DNA of 64,000 nt from Hydractinia symbiolongicarpus (GCF_029227915.1 NC_079879.1:1364001-1428000); one strand, 5' to 3'; positions 1 to 14,121 are shown, counted from the stretch's first letter. The notes: generated by a model from the sequence alone, not told the origin. Program-made: numbers and translations.

Positions 1-3000
1 CGAACGATTTTTTAAATTATTTTTTCACAACTAAAACGCATGAGACTTGTAGTTTTCAAAAATGATTTCATTTTTAATGAGACGCTGAATGAAAGGAGTT
101 TAATCTCCGGCAAACGAAAACCCGCGATTTCCCGTAAATCCCGGACCGGGCTCGTATAGTCAAAAGTATACAAAGAAAGTACGCAGGGAGTAAACTCATT
201 TCCCGAACGATTCTTTAAATTATGTTTTTACCAATAAAACGCATGAGACTTGTAGTTTACAAAAATAATTTCATTTTTGATGAGACGCTGAATAAAAGAC
301 GTTTAATCGCCGGCAAACGAAAACCCGCAATTTCCCGTAAATCCCGGGCTTGGCCCGTATAGTCGAATGTATACAAAGAAAGTACCCAGGGAGTAAACTC
401 CTTTCCCGAACGATTTTTTAAATTATTTTTTCCCAACTAAAACGCATGAGACTTGTAGTTTTCAAAAATGATTTCATTTTTAATGAGACGCTGAATAAAA
501 GGAGTTTAATCGCCGGCACACGAAAACCCGCGATTTCCCGTAAATCCCGGGCTCGGCCCGTAAAGTCAAAAGTATACAAAGAAAGTACCCAGGGAGTAAA
601 CTGATTTTCGAACGATTCTTTTAATTATTTTTTCACCACTAAAACGCATGAGACTTGTAGTTCTCAGAAATGTTTTCATTCTTGATGAGACGCTGAATAA
701 AAGAAGTTTAATCGCCGGCTAACGAAAACCCGCGATTTCCAGTAAATCCAGGGCTTGGCCGGTAAAGTCGAATGTATACAAAGAAAGTACCCAGTGAGTG
801 AACTGATTTCCCGAACGATTCTTAAAATTAATTTTCCACCACTAAAACGCATAAGACTTGTAGTTTTCAAAAACGATTTCTTTTTTGATGAGACGCTGAA
901 TAAAAGGAGTTTAATCTCCGACAAACGAAAACCCGCGATTTCCCGTAAATCCCGTGCTTGACCCGTATAGTCGAATGTATACAAAGAAAATACCCAGGGA
1001 GTAAACTCATTTCCCGAACGATTCTTGAAATTATTTTTCACCACTAAAACGCGTGAGGCTTGTAGTTTTCAAAAATGATTTCATTTTTGATGAGACGCTG
1101 AATAAAAGGAGTTTAATCTCCGGCAAACCAAAACCCGCTATTTCCAGTAAATCCCGGACCCGGCCCGTATAGTCAAAAGTATACAAATAAAGTACCCAGG
1201 GAGTAAACTCATTTCCCGAACGATTTTTTAAATTATTTTTTCACCACTAAAACGCATGAGACTTGTAGTTTTCAAAAATGATTTCATTTTTGATGAGACG
1301 CTGAATAAAAGGAGTTTAATCGCCGGCAAACGAAAACCCGCAATTTCCCGCAAATCCAGGGCTTGGCCCGTATAGTCGAATGTATACAAAGAAAGTACCC
1401 AGGGAATAAACTCATTTCCCGAACGATTTTTTAAATTATTTTTTCACAACTAAAACGCATGAGACTTGTAGTTTTCAAAAATGATTTCATTTTTAATGAG
1501 ACGCTGTTTAAAAGGAGTTTAATCGCCGGCACACGAAAACCTGCGATTGCCCGTAAATCCCGGGCTCGGCCCGTAAAGTCAAAAGTATACAAAGAAAGTA
1601 CCCAGGGATTAAACTGATTTCCCGAACGATTCTTTTAATTATTTTTTCACCACTAAAACGCATGAGACTTGTAGTTCTCAGAAATGTTTTCACTCTTGAT
1701 GAGACGCTGAATAAAAGAAGTTTAATCGCCGGCAAACGAAAACGCGCGATTTCCAGTAAATGCAGGGCTTGGCCCGTAAAGTCGAATGTATACAAAGAAA
1801 GTAAACTGGGAGTAAACTCATTTCCCGAACGATTTTTTAAATTATTTTTTCACAACTAAAACGCATGAGACTTGTAGTTTTCAAAAATAATTTCATTTTT
1901 AATGAGACGCTGAATGAAAGGAGTTTAATCTCCGGCAAACGAAAACCCGCGATTTCCCGTAAATCCCGGACCGGGCTCGTATAGTCAAAAGTATACAAAG
2001 AAAGTACGCAGGGAGTAAACTCATTTCCCGAACGATTCTTTAAATTATGTTTTTACCAATAAAACGCATGAGACTTGTAGTTTACAAAAATAATTTCATT
2101 TTTGATGAGACGCTGAATAAAAGACGTTTTATCGCCGGCAAACGAAAACCCGCAATTTCCCGTAAATCCCGGGCTTGGCCCGTATAGTCGAATGTATACA
2201 AAGAAAGTACCCAGGGAGTAAACTCCTTTCCCGAACGATTTTTTAAATTATTTTTTCCCAACTAAAACGCATGAGACTTGTAGTTTTCAAAAATAATTTC
2301 ATTTTTAATGAGATTCTGAATAAAAGGAGTTTAATCGCCGGCACACGAAAACCCGCGATTTCCCGTAAATCCCGGGCTCGGCCCTTAAAGTCAAAAGTAT
2401 ACAAAGAAAGTACCCAGTGAGTGAACTGATTTCCCGAACGATTCTTAAAATTAATTTTCCACCACTAAAACGCATAAGACTTGTAGTTTTCAAAAACGAT
2501 TTCTTTTTTGATGAAACGCTGAATAAAAGGAGTTTAATCTCCGACAAACGAAAACCCGCGATTTCCCGTAAATCCCGGGCTTGACCCGTATAGTCGAATG
2601 TATACAAAGAAAATACCCAGGGAGTAAACTCATTTCCCGAACGATTCTTCAAATTATTTTTCACCACTAAAACGCATGAGGCTTGTAGTTTTCAAAAATG
2701 ATTTCATTTTTGATGAGACGCTGAATAAAAGGAGTTTAATCTCCAACAAACCAAAACTCGCGATTTCCAGTAAATCCCGGACCCAGCCCGTATAGTCAAA
2801 AGTATACAAATAAAGTACGCAGGGAGTAAACTCATTTCCCAAACGATTCTTTAAATTATTTTTTCACCACTAAAACGCATGAGACTTGTAGTTTTCAAAA
2901 ATGATTTTATTTTTGATGAGACGCTGAATAAAAGAAGTTTAATCGCGGGCAAACGAAAACCCGCGATTTCCCGTAAATCCCGGGCTTGGCCCGTATAGTC

Positions 3001-6000
3001 GAATGTATACAAAGAAAGTACCCAGGGAGTAAACTCATTTCCCCAACGATTTTTTAAATTATTTTTTCACCACTAAAACGCATGAGACTTGTAGTTTTCA
3101 AAAATGATTTCATTTTTGATGAGACGCTGAATAAAAGGAGTTTAATCTCCGACAAACGAAAACCCGCCATTTCCCGTAAATCCCGGGCTTGACCCGTATA
3201 GTCGAATGTATACAAAGAAAATACCCAGGGAGTAAACTCATTTCCCGAACGATTCTTCAAATTATTTTTCACCACTAAAACGCATGAGGCTTGTAGTTTT
3301 CAAAAATGATTTCATTTTTGATGAGACGCTGAATAAAAGGACTTTAATCTCCGGCAAACCAAAACCCGCGATTTCCAGTAAATCCCGGACCCGGCCCGTA
3401 TAGTCAAAAGTATACAAATAAAGTACGCAGGGAGTAAACTCATTTCCCGAACGATTCTTTAAATTATTTTTTCACCACTAAAACGCATGAGACTTGTAGT
3501 TTTCAAAAATGATTTCTTTTTTGATGAGACGCTGAATAAAAGAAGTTTAATCGCGGGCAAACGAAAACCCGCGATTTCCCGTAAATCCCGGGCTTGGCCC
3601 GTATAGTTGAATGTATACAAAGAAAGTACCCAGGGAGTAAACTCATTTCCCGAACGATTTTTTAAATTATTTTTTCACCACTAAAACGCATGAGACTTGT
3701 AGTTTTCAAAAATGATTTCATTTTTGATGAGACGCTGAATAAAAAGAGTTTAATCGCCGGCAAACGAAAACCCGCGATTTCCCGTAAATCCCGGACTCGG
3801 CCCGTATAGTCAAAAGTATACAAAGAAAGTACCCATGGAGTAAACTCATTTCCCGAACGATTCTTTAAATTATTTTTTCACCACTAAAACGCATGAGACT
3901 TGTAGTTTTCAAAAATGATTTCATTTTTGATGAGACGCTGAATAAAAGGAGTTTAATCGCCGGCAAACGAAAACCCGCAATTTCCCGTAAATCCAGGGCT
4001 TGGCCCGTATAGTCGAATGTATACAAAGAAAGTACCCAGGGAATAAACTCATTTCCCGAACGATTTTTTAAATTATTTTTTCACCACTAAAACGCATGAG
4101 ACTTGTAGTTCTCAGAAATGTTTTCATTCTTGATGAGACGCTGAATAAAAGAAGTTTAATCGCCGGCTAACGAAAACCCGCGATTTCCAGTAAATCCAGG
4201 GCTTGGCCGGTAAAGTCGAATGTATACAAAGAAAGTACCCAGTGAGTGAACTGATTTCCCGAACGATTCTTAAAATTAATTTTCCACCACTAAAACGCAT
4301 GAGACTTGTAGTTCTCAGAAATGTTTTCACTCTTGATGAGACGCTGAATAAAAGAAGTTTAATCGCCGGCAAACGAAAACCCGCGATTTCCAGTAAATGC
4401 AGGGCTTGGCCCGTAAAGTCGAATGTATACAAAGAAAGTAAACTGGGAGTAAACTCATTTCCCGAACGATTTTTTAAATTATTTTTTCACAACTAAAACG
4501 CATGAGACTTGTAGTTTTCAAAAATGATTTCATTTTTAATGAGACGCTGAATGAAAGGAGTTTAATCTCCGGCAAACGAAAACCCGCGATTTCCCGTAAA
4601 TCCCGGACCGGGCTCGTATAGTCAAAAGTATACAAAGAAAGTACGCAGGGAGTAAACTCATTTCCCGAACGATTCTTTAAATTATGTTTTTACCAATAAA
4701 ACGCATGAGACTTGTAGTTTACAAAAATAATTTCATTTTTGATGAGACGCTGAATAAAAGACGTTTAATCGCCGGCAAACGAAAACCCGCAATTTCCCGT
4801 AAATCCCGGGCTTGGCCCGTATAGTCGAATGTATACAAAGAAAGTACCCAGGGAGTAAACTTCTTTCCCGAACGATTTTTTAAATTATTTTTTCCCAACT
4901 AAAACGCATGAGACTTGTAGTTTTCAAAAATGATTTCATTTTTAATGAGACGCTGAATAAAAGGAGTTTAATCGCCGGCACACGAAAACCCGCGATTTCC
5001 CGTAAATCCCGGGCTCGGCCCGTAAAGTCAAAAGTATACAAAGAAAGTACCCAGGGAGTAAACTGATTTTCGAACGATTCTTTTAATTATTTTTTCACCA
5101 CTAAAACGCATGAGACTTGTAGTTCTCAGAAATGTTTTCATTCTTGATGAGACGCTGAATAAAAGAAGTTTAATCGCCGGCTAACGAAAACCCGCGATTT
5201 CCAGTAAATCCAGGGCTTGGCCGGTAAAGTCGAATGTATACAAAGAAAGTACCCAGTGAGTGAACTGATTTCCCGAACGATTCTTAAAATTAATTTTCCA
5301 CCACTAAAACGCATAAGACTTGTAGTTTTCAAAAACGATTTCTTTTTTGATGAGACGCTGAATAAAAGGAGTTTAATCTCCGACAAACGAAAACCCGCGA
5401 TTTCCCGTAAATCCCGTGCTTGACCCGTATAGTCGAATGTATACAAAGAAAATACCCAGGGAGTAAACTCATTTCCCGAACGATTCTTGAAATTATTTTT
5501 CACCACTAAAACGCATGAGGCTTGTAGTTTTCAAAAATGATTTCATTTTTGATGAGACGCTGAATAAAAGGAGTTTAATCTCCGGCAAACCAAAACCCGC
5601 TATTTCCAGTAAATCCCGGACCCGGCCCGTATAGTCAAAAGTATACAAATAAAGTACCCAGGGAGTAAACTCATTTCCCGAACGATTTTTTAAATTATTT
5701 TTTCACCACTAAAACGCATGAGACTTGTAGTTTTCAAAAATGATTTCATTTTTGATGAGACGCTGAATAAAAGGAGTTTAATCGCCGGCAAACGAAAACC
5801 CGCAATTTCCCGCAAATCCAGGGCTTGGCCCGTATAGTCGAATGTATACAAAGAAAGTACCCAGGGAATAAACTCATTTCCCGAACGATTTTTTAAATTA
5901 TTTTTTCACAACTAAAACGCATGAGACTTGTAGTTTTCAAAAATGATTTCATTTTTAATGAGACGCTGTTTAAAAGGAGTTTAATCGCCGGCACACGAAA

Positions 6001-8440
6001 ACCTGCGATTGCCCGTAAATCCCGGGCTCGGCCCGTAAAGTCAAAAGTATACAAAGAAAGTACCCAGGGATTAAACTGATTTCCCGAACGATTCTTTTAA
6101 TTATTTTTTCACCACTAAAACGCATGAGACTTGTAGTTCTCAGAAATGTTTTCACTCTTGATGAGACGCTGAATAAAAGAAGTTTAATCGCCGGCAAACG
6201 AAAACGCGCGATTTCCAGTAAATGCAGGGCTTGGCCCGTAAAGTCGAATGTATACAAAGAAAGTAAACTGGGAGTAAACTCATTTCCCGAACGATTTTTT
6301 AAATTATTTTTTCACAACTAAAACGCATGAGACTTGTAGTTTTCAAAAATAATTTCATTTTTAATGAGACGCTGAATGAAAGGAGTTTAATCTCCGGCAA
6401 ACGAAAACCCGCGATTTCCCGTAAATCCCGGACCGGGCTCGTATAGTCAAAAGTATACAAAGAAAGTACGCAGGGAGTAAACTCATTTCCCGAACGATTC
6501 TTTAAATTATGTTTTTACCAATAAAACGCATGAGACTTGTAGTTTACAAAAATAATTTCATTTTTGATGAGACGCTGAATAAAAGACGTTTTATCGCCGG
6601 CAAACGAAAACCCGCAATTTCCCGTAAATCCCGGGCTTGGCCCGTATAGTCGAATGTATACAAAGAAAGTACCCAGGGAGTAAACTCCTTTCCCGAACGA
6701 TTTTTTAAATTATTTTTTCCCAACTAAAACGCATGAGACTTGTAGTTTTCAAAAATAATTTCATTTTTAATGAGATTCTGAATAAAAGGAGTTTAATCGC
6801 CGGCACACGAAAACCCGCGATTTCCTGTAAATCCCGGGCTCGGCCCTTAAAGTCAAAAGTATACAAAGAAAGTACCCAGTGAGTGAACTGATTTCCCGAA
6901 CGATTCTTAAAATTAATTTTCCACCACTAAAACGCATAAGACTTTTAGTTTTCAAAAACGATTTCTTTTTTGATGAAACGCTGAATAAAAGGAGTTTAAT
7001 CTCCGACAAACGAAAACCCGCGATTTCCCGTAAATCCCGGGCTTGACCCGTATAGTCGAATGTATACAAAGAAAATACCCAGGGAGTAAACTCATTTCCC
7101 GAACGATTCTTCAAATTATTTTTCACCACTAAAACGCATGAGGCTTGTAGTTTTCAAAAATGATTTCATTTTTGATGAGACGCTGAATAAAAGGAGTTTA
7201 ATCTCCAACAAACCAAAACTCGCGATTTCCAGTAAATCCCGGACCCAGCCCGTATAGTCAAAAGTATACAAATAAAGTACGCAGGGAGTAAACTCATTTC
7301 CCAAACGATTCTTTAAATTATTTTTTCACCACTAAAACGCATGAGACTTGTAGTTTTCAAAAATGATTTTATTTTTGATGAGACGCTGAATAAAAGAAGT
7401 TTAATCGCGGGCAAACGAAAACCCGCGATTTCCCGTAAATCCCGGGCTTGGCCCGTATAGTCGAATGTATACAAAGAAAGTACCCAGGGAGTAAACTCAT
7501 TTCCCGAACGATTTTTTAAATTATTTTTTCACCACTAAAACGCATGAGACTTGTAGTTTTCAAAAATGATTTCATTTTTGATGAGACGCTGAATAAAAGG
7601 AGTTTAATCTCCGACAAACGAAAACCCGCCATTTCCCGTAAATCCCGGGCTTGACCCGTATAGTCGAATGTATACAAAGAAAATACCCAGGGAGTAAACT
7701 CATTTCCCGAACGATTCTTCAAATTATTTTTCACCACTAAAACGCATGAGGCTTGTAGTTTTCAAAAATGATTTCATTTTTGATGAGACGCTGAATAAAA
7801 GGACTTTAATCTCCGGAAAACCAAAACCCGCGATTTCCAGTAAATCCCGGACCCGGCCCGTATAGTCAAAAGTATACAAATAAAGTACGCAGGGAGTAAA
7901 CTCATTTCCCGAACGATTCTTTAAATTATTTTTTCACCACTAAAACGCATGAGACTTGTAGTTTTCAAAAATGATTTCTTTTTTGATGAGACGCTGAATA
8001 AAAGAAGTTTAATCGCGGGCAAACGAAAACCCGCGATTTCCCGTAAATCCCGGGCTTGGCCCGTATAGTTGAATGTATACAAAGAAAGTACCCAGGGAGT
8101 AAACTGATTTCCCGAACGATTTTTTAAATTATTTTTTCACCACTGAAACGCATGAGACTTGTAGTTTTCAAAAATGATTTCATTTTTGATGAGACGCTGA
8201 ATAAAAAGAGTTTAATCGCCGGCAAACGAAAACCCGCGACTTCCCGTAAATCCCGGACTCGGCCCGTATAGTCAAAAGTATACAAAGAAAGTACCCATGG
8301 AGTAAACTCATTTCCCGAACGATTCTTTAAATTATTTTTTCACCACTAAAACGCATGATACTTGTAGTTTTCAAAAATGATTTCATTTTTGATGAGACGC
8401 TGAATAAAAGGAGTTTAATCGCCGGCAAACGAAAACCCGC
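1..8440. repeat. Higher-order repeat, 4462-bp unit (22 monomers), two copies
   Basis: Positions 1-3978 reappear at 4463-8440 with a constant offset of 4462 bp, so I see no net indel over about 4 kb. I noted about ten substitutions by eye, for example at 1050/5512, 2365/6827 and 3778/8240; the comparison is not exhaustive. The match fades near 3978/8440, where the second copy switches to a monomer with CCCGTATATCTCAGAC. Positions 3979-4462 complete the first unit and are made of related monomers. The left limit lies outside the window. This implies a recent large tandem duplication by unequal exchange. An assembly duplication cannot be excluded from sequence alone, though the scattered substitutions argue against it. 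Confidence 0.9.
2941..2968. repeat. Inverted repeat in the TCGCGGGC monomer variant (example copy)
   Basis: AATCGCGGG and CCCGCGATT form a perfect 9-bp stem around the 10-nt loop CAAACGAAAA. It recurs in many left-block monomers, for example near 3550, 7405, 9838, 12070 and 16325. Common TCGCCGGC monomers keep only the outer six pairs, and CTCCGGC monomers lose most of it. Confidence 0.85.
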
Positions 8441-8721
8441 GATTTCCCGTATATCTCAGACTCGGCCCGTATAGTCGAATGTATACAAAGGAAGTTCCCA
8501 GGGAGTAAACTCATTTCCCGAACGATTTTTTAAATTAATTTTCCACGACTAAAATGCATAAGACTTGTAGTTTTCAAAAACGATTTCATTTTTGATGAGA
8601 CGCTGAATAAAAGGAGTTTAATCTCCGGCAAACGAAAACCCGCGATTTCCCGTAAATCCCGTGCTTGGCCCGTATAGTCGAATGTATACAAAGAAAGTAC
8701 CCAGGGAGTAAACTCCTTTCC

Positions 8722-9828
8722 CGAACGATTTTTTAAATTATTTTTTCACAACTAAAACGCATGAGACTTGTAGTTTTCAAAAATGATTTCATTTTTAATG
8801 AGACGCTGAATGAAAGGAGTTTAATCTCCGGGAAACGAAAACCCGCGATTTCCCGTAAATCCCGGACCGGGCTCGTATAGTCAAAAGTATACAAAGAAAG
8901 TACGCAGGGAGTAAACTCATTTCCCGAACGATTCTTTAAATTATGTTTTTACCAATAAAACGCGTGAGACTTGTAGTTTACAAAAATAATTTCATTTTTG
9001 ATGAGACGCTGAATAAAAGACGTTTAATCGCCGGCAAACGAAAACCCGCAATTTCCCGTAAATCCCGGGCTTGGCCCGTATAGTCGAATGTATACAAAGA
9101 AAGTACCCAGGGAGTAAACTCCTTTCCCGAACGATTTTTTAAATTATTTTTTCCCAACTAAAACGCATGAGACTTGTAGTTTTTAAAAATGATTTCATTT
9201 TTAATGAGACGCTGAATAAAAGGAGTTTAATCGCCGGCACACGAAAACCCGCGATTTATCGTAAATCCCGGGCTCGGCCCGTAAAGTCAAAAGTATACAA
9301 AGAAAGTACCCAGGGAGTAAACTGATTTCCCGAACGATTCTTTTAATTATTTTTTCACCACTAAAACGCATGAGACTTGTAGTTCTCAGAAATGTTTTCA
9401 TTCTTGATGAGACGCTGAATAAAAGAAGTTTAATCGCCGGCAAACGAAAACCCGCGATTTCCAGTAAATCCAGGGCTTGGCCCGTAAAGTTGAATGTATA
9501 CAAAGAAAGTACCCAGTGAGTGAACTGATTTCCCGAACGATTCTTAAAATTAATTTTCCACCACTAAAACGCATAAGACTTGTAGTTTTCAAAAACGATT
9601 TCTTTTTTGATGAGACGCTGAATAAAAGGAGTTTAATCTCCGACAAACGAAAACCCGCGATTTCCCGTAAATCCAGGGCTTGACCCGTATAGTCGAATGT
9701 ATACAAAGAAAATACCCAGGGAGTAAACTCATTTCCCGAACGATTCTTCAAATTATTTTTCACCACTAAAACGCATGAGGCTTGTAGTTTTCAAAAATGA
9801 TTTCATTTTTGATGAGACGCTGAATAAA
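8722..9828. repeat. Third, partial and more diverged copy of the left higher-order unit
   Basis: This stretch follows the monomer order of 1-1106 (and 4463-5568): the AATGAAAGG monomer, the GTTTTTACCAATAAAACG monomer, the TTTTTTCCCAACTAAAACG monomer, the GTTCTCAGAAATG monomer, then a GATTTCTTTTTTGATG monomer. The offset is 8721 bp, becoming 8722 after a 1-bp indel where the first copy has GATTTTCG and this one GATTTCCCG. It diverges near 9828, where a TCGCGGGC-type monomer starts. It is less similar to the first two copies than they are to each other. Confidence 0.75.
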
Positions 9829-11669
9829 AGAAGTTTAATCGCGGGCAAACGAAAACCCGCGATTTCCCGTAAATCCCGGGCTTGGCCCGTATAGTCGAAT
9901 GTATACAAAGAAAGTACCCAGGGAGTAAACTCCTTTCCCGAACGATTTTTTAAATTATTTTTTTACCACTAAAACGCATGAGACTTGTAGTTTTCAAAAA
10001 TGATTTCATTTTTGATGAGACGCTGAATAAAAGGAGTTTAATCTCCGACAAACGAAAACCCGCGATTTCGCGTAAATCCCGGGCTTGACCCGTATAGTCG
10101 AATGTATACAAAGAAAATACCCAGGGAGTAAACTCATTTCCCGAACGATTCTTCAAATTATTTTTTACCACTAAAACGCATGAGGCTTGTAGTTTTCAAA
10201 AATGATTTCATTTTTGATGAGACGCTGAATAAAAGGAGTTTAATCTCTGGCAAACCAAAACCCGCGATTTCCAGTAAATCCCGGACCCGGCCCGTATAGT
10301 CAAAAGTATACAAATAAAGTACGCAGGGAGTAAACTCATTTCCCGAACGAATCTTTAAATTATTTTTTCACCACTAAAACGCATGAGACTTGTAGTTTTC
10401 AAAAATGATTTCATTTTTGATGAGACGCTGAATAAAAGAAGTTTAATCGCGGGCAAACGAAAACCCGCGATTTCCCGTAAATCCCGGGCTTGGCCCGTAT
10501 AGTCGAATGTATACAAAGAAAGTACCCAGGGAGTAAACTCCTTTCCCGAACGATTTTTTAAATTATTTTTTCACCACTAAAACGCATGAGACTTGTAGTT
10601 TTCAAAAATGATTTCATTTTTGATGAGACGCTGAATAAAAGGAGTTTAATCTCCGACAAACGAAAACCCGCGATTTCCCGTAAATCCCGGGCTTGACCCG
10701 TATAGTCGAATGTATGCAAAGAAAATACCCAGGGAGTAAACTCATTTCCCGAACGATTCTTCAAATTATTTTTCACCACTAAAACGCATGAGGCTTGTAG
10801 TTTTCAAAAATGATTTCATTTTTGATGAGACGCTGAATAAAAGGAGTTTAATCTCCGGCAAACCAAAACCCGCGATTTCCAGTAAATCCCGGACCCGGCC
10901 GGTATAGTCAAAAGTATACAAATAAAGTACGCAGGGAGTAAACTCATTTCCCGAACGATTCTTTAAATTATTTTTTCACTACTAAAACGCATGAGACTTG
11001 TAGTTTTCAAAAATGATTTCATTTTTGATGAGACGCTGAATAAAAGAAGTTTAATCGCGGGCAAACGAAAACCCGCGATTTCCCGTAAATCCCGGGCTTG
11101 GCCCGTATAGTCGAATGTATACAAAGAAAGTACCCAGGGAGTAAGCTCATTTCCCGAACGATTTTTTAAATTATTTTTTCACCACTAAAACGCATGAGAC
11201 TTGTAGTTTTCAAAAATGATTTCATTTTTGATGAGACGCTGAATAAAAAGAGTTTAATCGCCGGCAAACGAAAACCCGCGATTTCCAGTAAATCCCGGAC
11301 CCGGCCGGTATAGTCAAAAGTATACAAATAAAGTACGCAGGGAGTAAACTCATTTCCCGAACGATTCTTTAAATTATTTTTTCACTACTAAAACGCATGA
11401 GACTTGTAGTTTTCAAAAATGATTTCATTTTTGATGAGACGCTGAATAAAAGAAGTTTAATCGCGGGCAAACGAAAACCCGCGATTTCCCGTAAATCCCG
11501 GGCTTGGCCCGTATAGTCGAATGTATACAAAGAAAGTACCCAGGGAGTAAGCTCATTTCCCGAACGATTTTTTAAATTATTTTTTCACCACTAAAACGCA
11601 TGAGACTTGTAGTTTTCAAAAATGATTTCATTTTTGATGAGACGCTGAATAAAAAGAGTTTAATCGCCG

Positions 11670-13323
11670 GCAAACGAAAACCCGCGATTTCCCGTAAATC
11701 CCGGACTCGGCCCGTATAGTCAAAAGTATACAAAGAAAGTACCCAGGAAGTAAACTCATTTCCCGAACGATTCTTTAAATTACTTTTTCACCACTAAAAC
11801 GCATGATACTTGTAGTTTTCAAAAATGCTTTCATTTTTGATGAGACGCTGAATAAAAGGAGTTTAATCGCCGGCAAACGAAAACCCGCGATTTCCCGTAT
11901 ATATCAGACTCGGCCCGTATAGTCGAATGTATACAAAGGAAGTACCCAGGGAGTAAACTCATTTCCCGAACGATTTTTTAAATTAATTTTCACCACTAAA
12001 ACGCACGAGGCTTGTAGTTTTCAAAAATGATTTCATTTTTGATGAGACGCTGAATAAAAGAAGTTTAATCGCGGGCAAACGAAAACCCGCGATTTCCCGT
12101 AAATCCCGGGCTTGGCCCGTATAGTCGAATGTATACAAAGAAAATACCCAGGGAGTAAACTCATTTCCCGAACGATTCTTCAAATTATTTTTCACCACTA
12201 AAACGCATGAGGCTTGTAGTTTTCAAAAATGATTTCATTTTTGATGAGACGCTGAATAAAAGGAGTTTAATCTCTGGCAAACCAAAACCCGCGATTTCCA
12301 GTAAATCCCGGACCCGGCCCGTATAGTCAAAAGTATACAAATAAAGTACGCAGGGAGTAAACTCATTTCCCGAACGATTCTTTAAATTATTTTTTCACCA
12401 CTAAAACGCATGAGACTTGTAGTTTTCAAAAATGATTTCATTTTTGATGAGACGCTGAATAAAAGAAGTTTAATCGCGGGCAAACGAAAACCCGCGATTT
12501 CCCGTAAATCCCGGACTCGGCCCGTATAGTCAAAAGTATACAAAGAAAGTACCCAGGAAGTAAACTCATTTCCCGAACGATTCTTTAAATTACTTTTTCA
12601 CCACTAAAACGCATGATACTTGTAGTTTTCAAAAATGCTTTCATTTTTGATGAGACGCTGAATAAAAGGAGTTTAATCGCCGGCAAACGAAAACCCGCGA
12701 TTTCCCGTATATATCAGACTCGGCCCGTATAGTCGAATGTATACAAAGGAAGTACCCAGGGAGTAAACTCATTTCCCGAACGATTTTTTAAATTAATTTT
12801 CACCACTAAAACGCACGAGGCTTGTAGTTTTCAAAAATGATTTCATTTTTGATGAGACGCTGAATAAAAGAAGTTTAATCGCGGGCAAACGAAAACCCGC
12901 GATTTCCCGTAAATCCCGGGCTTGGCCCGTATAGTCGAATGTATACAAAGAAAATACCCAGGGAGTAAACTCATTTCCCGAACGATTCTTCAAATTATTT
13001 TTCACCACTAAAACGCATGAGGCTTGTAGTTTTCAAAAATGATTTCATTTTTGATGAGACGCTGAATAAAAGGAGTTTAATCTCTGGCAAACCAAAACCC
13101 GCGATTTCCAGTAAATCCCGGACCCGGCCCGTATAGTCAAAAGTATACAAATAAAGTACGCAGGGAGTAAACTCATTTCCCGAACGATTCTTTAAATTAT
13201 TTTTTCACCACTAAAACGCATGAGACTTGTAGTTTTCAAAAATGATTTCATTTTTGATGAGACGCTGAATAAAAGAAGTTTAATCGCGGGCAAACGAAAA
13301 CCCGCGATTTCCCGTAAATCCCG
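11670..13323. repeat. Tandem duplication, 810-bp unit (4 monomers)
   Basis: Sequence from about 11670 recurs at an offset of 810 bp from about 12480. The shared order includes a CCAGGAAGTAAACTC monomer with the rare TTAAATTACTTTTTCACC, a GATACTTGTAG monomer with AAAATGCTTTC, a CCCGTATATATCAGACTC monomer, and ACGCACGAGGCTTG. The two copies look identical or nearly so over the parts I compared. The second copy then continues into TCCCGGGCTTGG where the first reads TCCCGGACTCGG. Confidence 0.85.
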
Positions 13324-14121
13324 GGCTTGGCCCGTATAGTCGAATGTATACAAAGAAAGTACCCAGGGAGTAAACTCCTTTCCCGAACGATTTTTTAAAT
13401 TATTTTTTCACCACTAAAACGCATGAGACTTGTAGTTTTCAAAAATGATTTCATTTTTGATGAGACGCTGAATAAAAGGAGTTTAATCTCCGACAAACGA
13501 AAACCCGCGATTTCCCGTAAATCCCGGGCTTGACCCGTATAGTCGAATGTATGCAAAGAAAATACCCAGGGAGTAAACTCATTTCCCGAACGATTCTTCA
13601 AATTATTTTTCACCACTAAAACGCATGAGGCTTGTAGTTTTCAAAAATGATTTCATCTTTGATGAGACGCTGAATAAAAGGAGTTTAATCTCCGGCAAAC
13701 CAAAACCCGCGATTTCCAGTAAATCCCGGACCCGGCCGGTATAGTCAAAAGTATACAAATAAAGTACGCAGGGAGTAAACTCATTTCCCGAACGATTCTT
13801 TAAATTATTTTTTCACCACTAAAACGCATGAGACTTGAAGTTTTCAAAAATGATTTCATTTTTGATGAGACGCTGAATAAAAGAAGTTTAATCGCGGGCA
13901 AACGAAAACCCGCGATTTCCCGTAAATCCCGGGCTTGGCCCGTATAGTCGAATGTATACAAAGAAAGTACCCAGGGAGTAAGCTCATTTCCCGAACGATT
14001 TTTTAAATTATTTTTTCACCACTAAAACGCATGAGACTTGTAGTTTTCAAAAATGATTTCATTTTTGATGAGACGCTGAATAAAAAGAGTTTAATCGCCG
14101 GCAAACGAAAACCCGCGATTT
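13007..14121. repeat. Second copy of the segment at 10170-11284 (offset 2837 bp, 14 monomers)
   Basis: The monomer order and private variants of about 10170-11284 recur here at an offset of 2837 bp. They include CTCTGGCAAACC, the GTATGCAAAGAAAATACCC monomer (10714 and 13551), CCGGCCGGTATAGTC and GTAAGCTCATTT (11141 and 13978). The match ends where 11285 reads CCAGTAAATCCC and the counterpart reads CCCGTAAATCCC. The 810-bp duplication and other blocks lie between the copies, so repeat events are nested. Confidence 0.75.

Noticed and set aside
676-1044. Open frames of 60-122 codons recurring through the satellite on both strands, with similar predicted peptides
   Set aside because: They are by-products of the monomer. 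The 203-bp period is not a multiple of three, so frames cannot continue. Variation hits all codon positions, and no start context or domain is recognisable.
2941-2968. CENP-B-box-like word on the minus strand (TTTCGTTTGCCGGCGA)
   Set aside because: It has the TTCG part but lacks the central A and the CGGG block of the canonical box; only about half of the essential bases agree.
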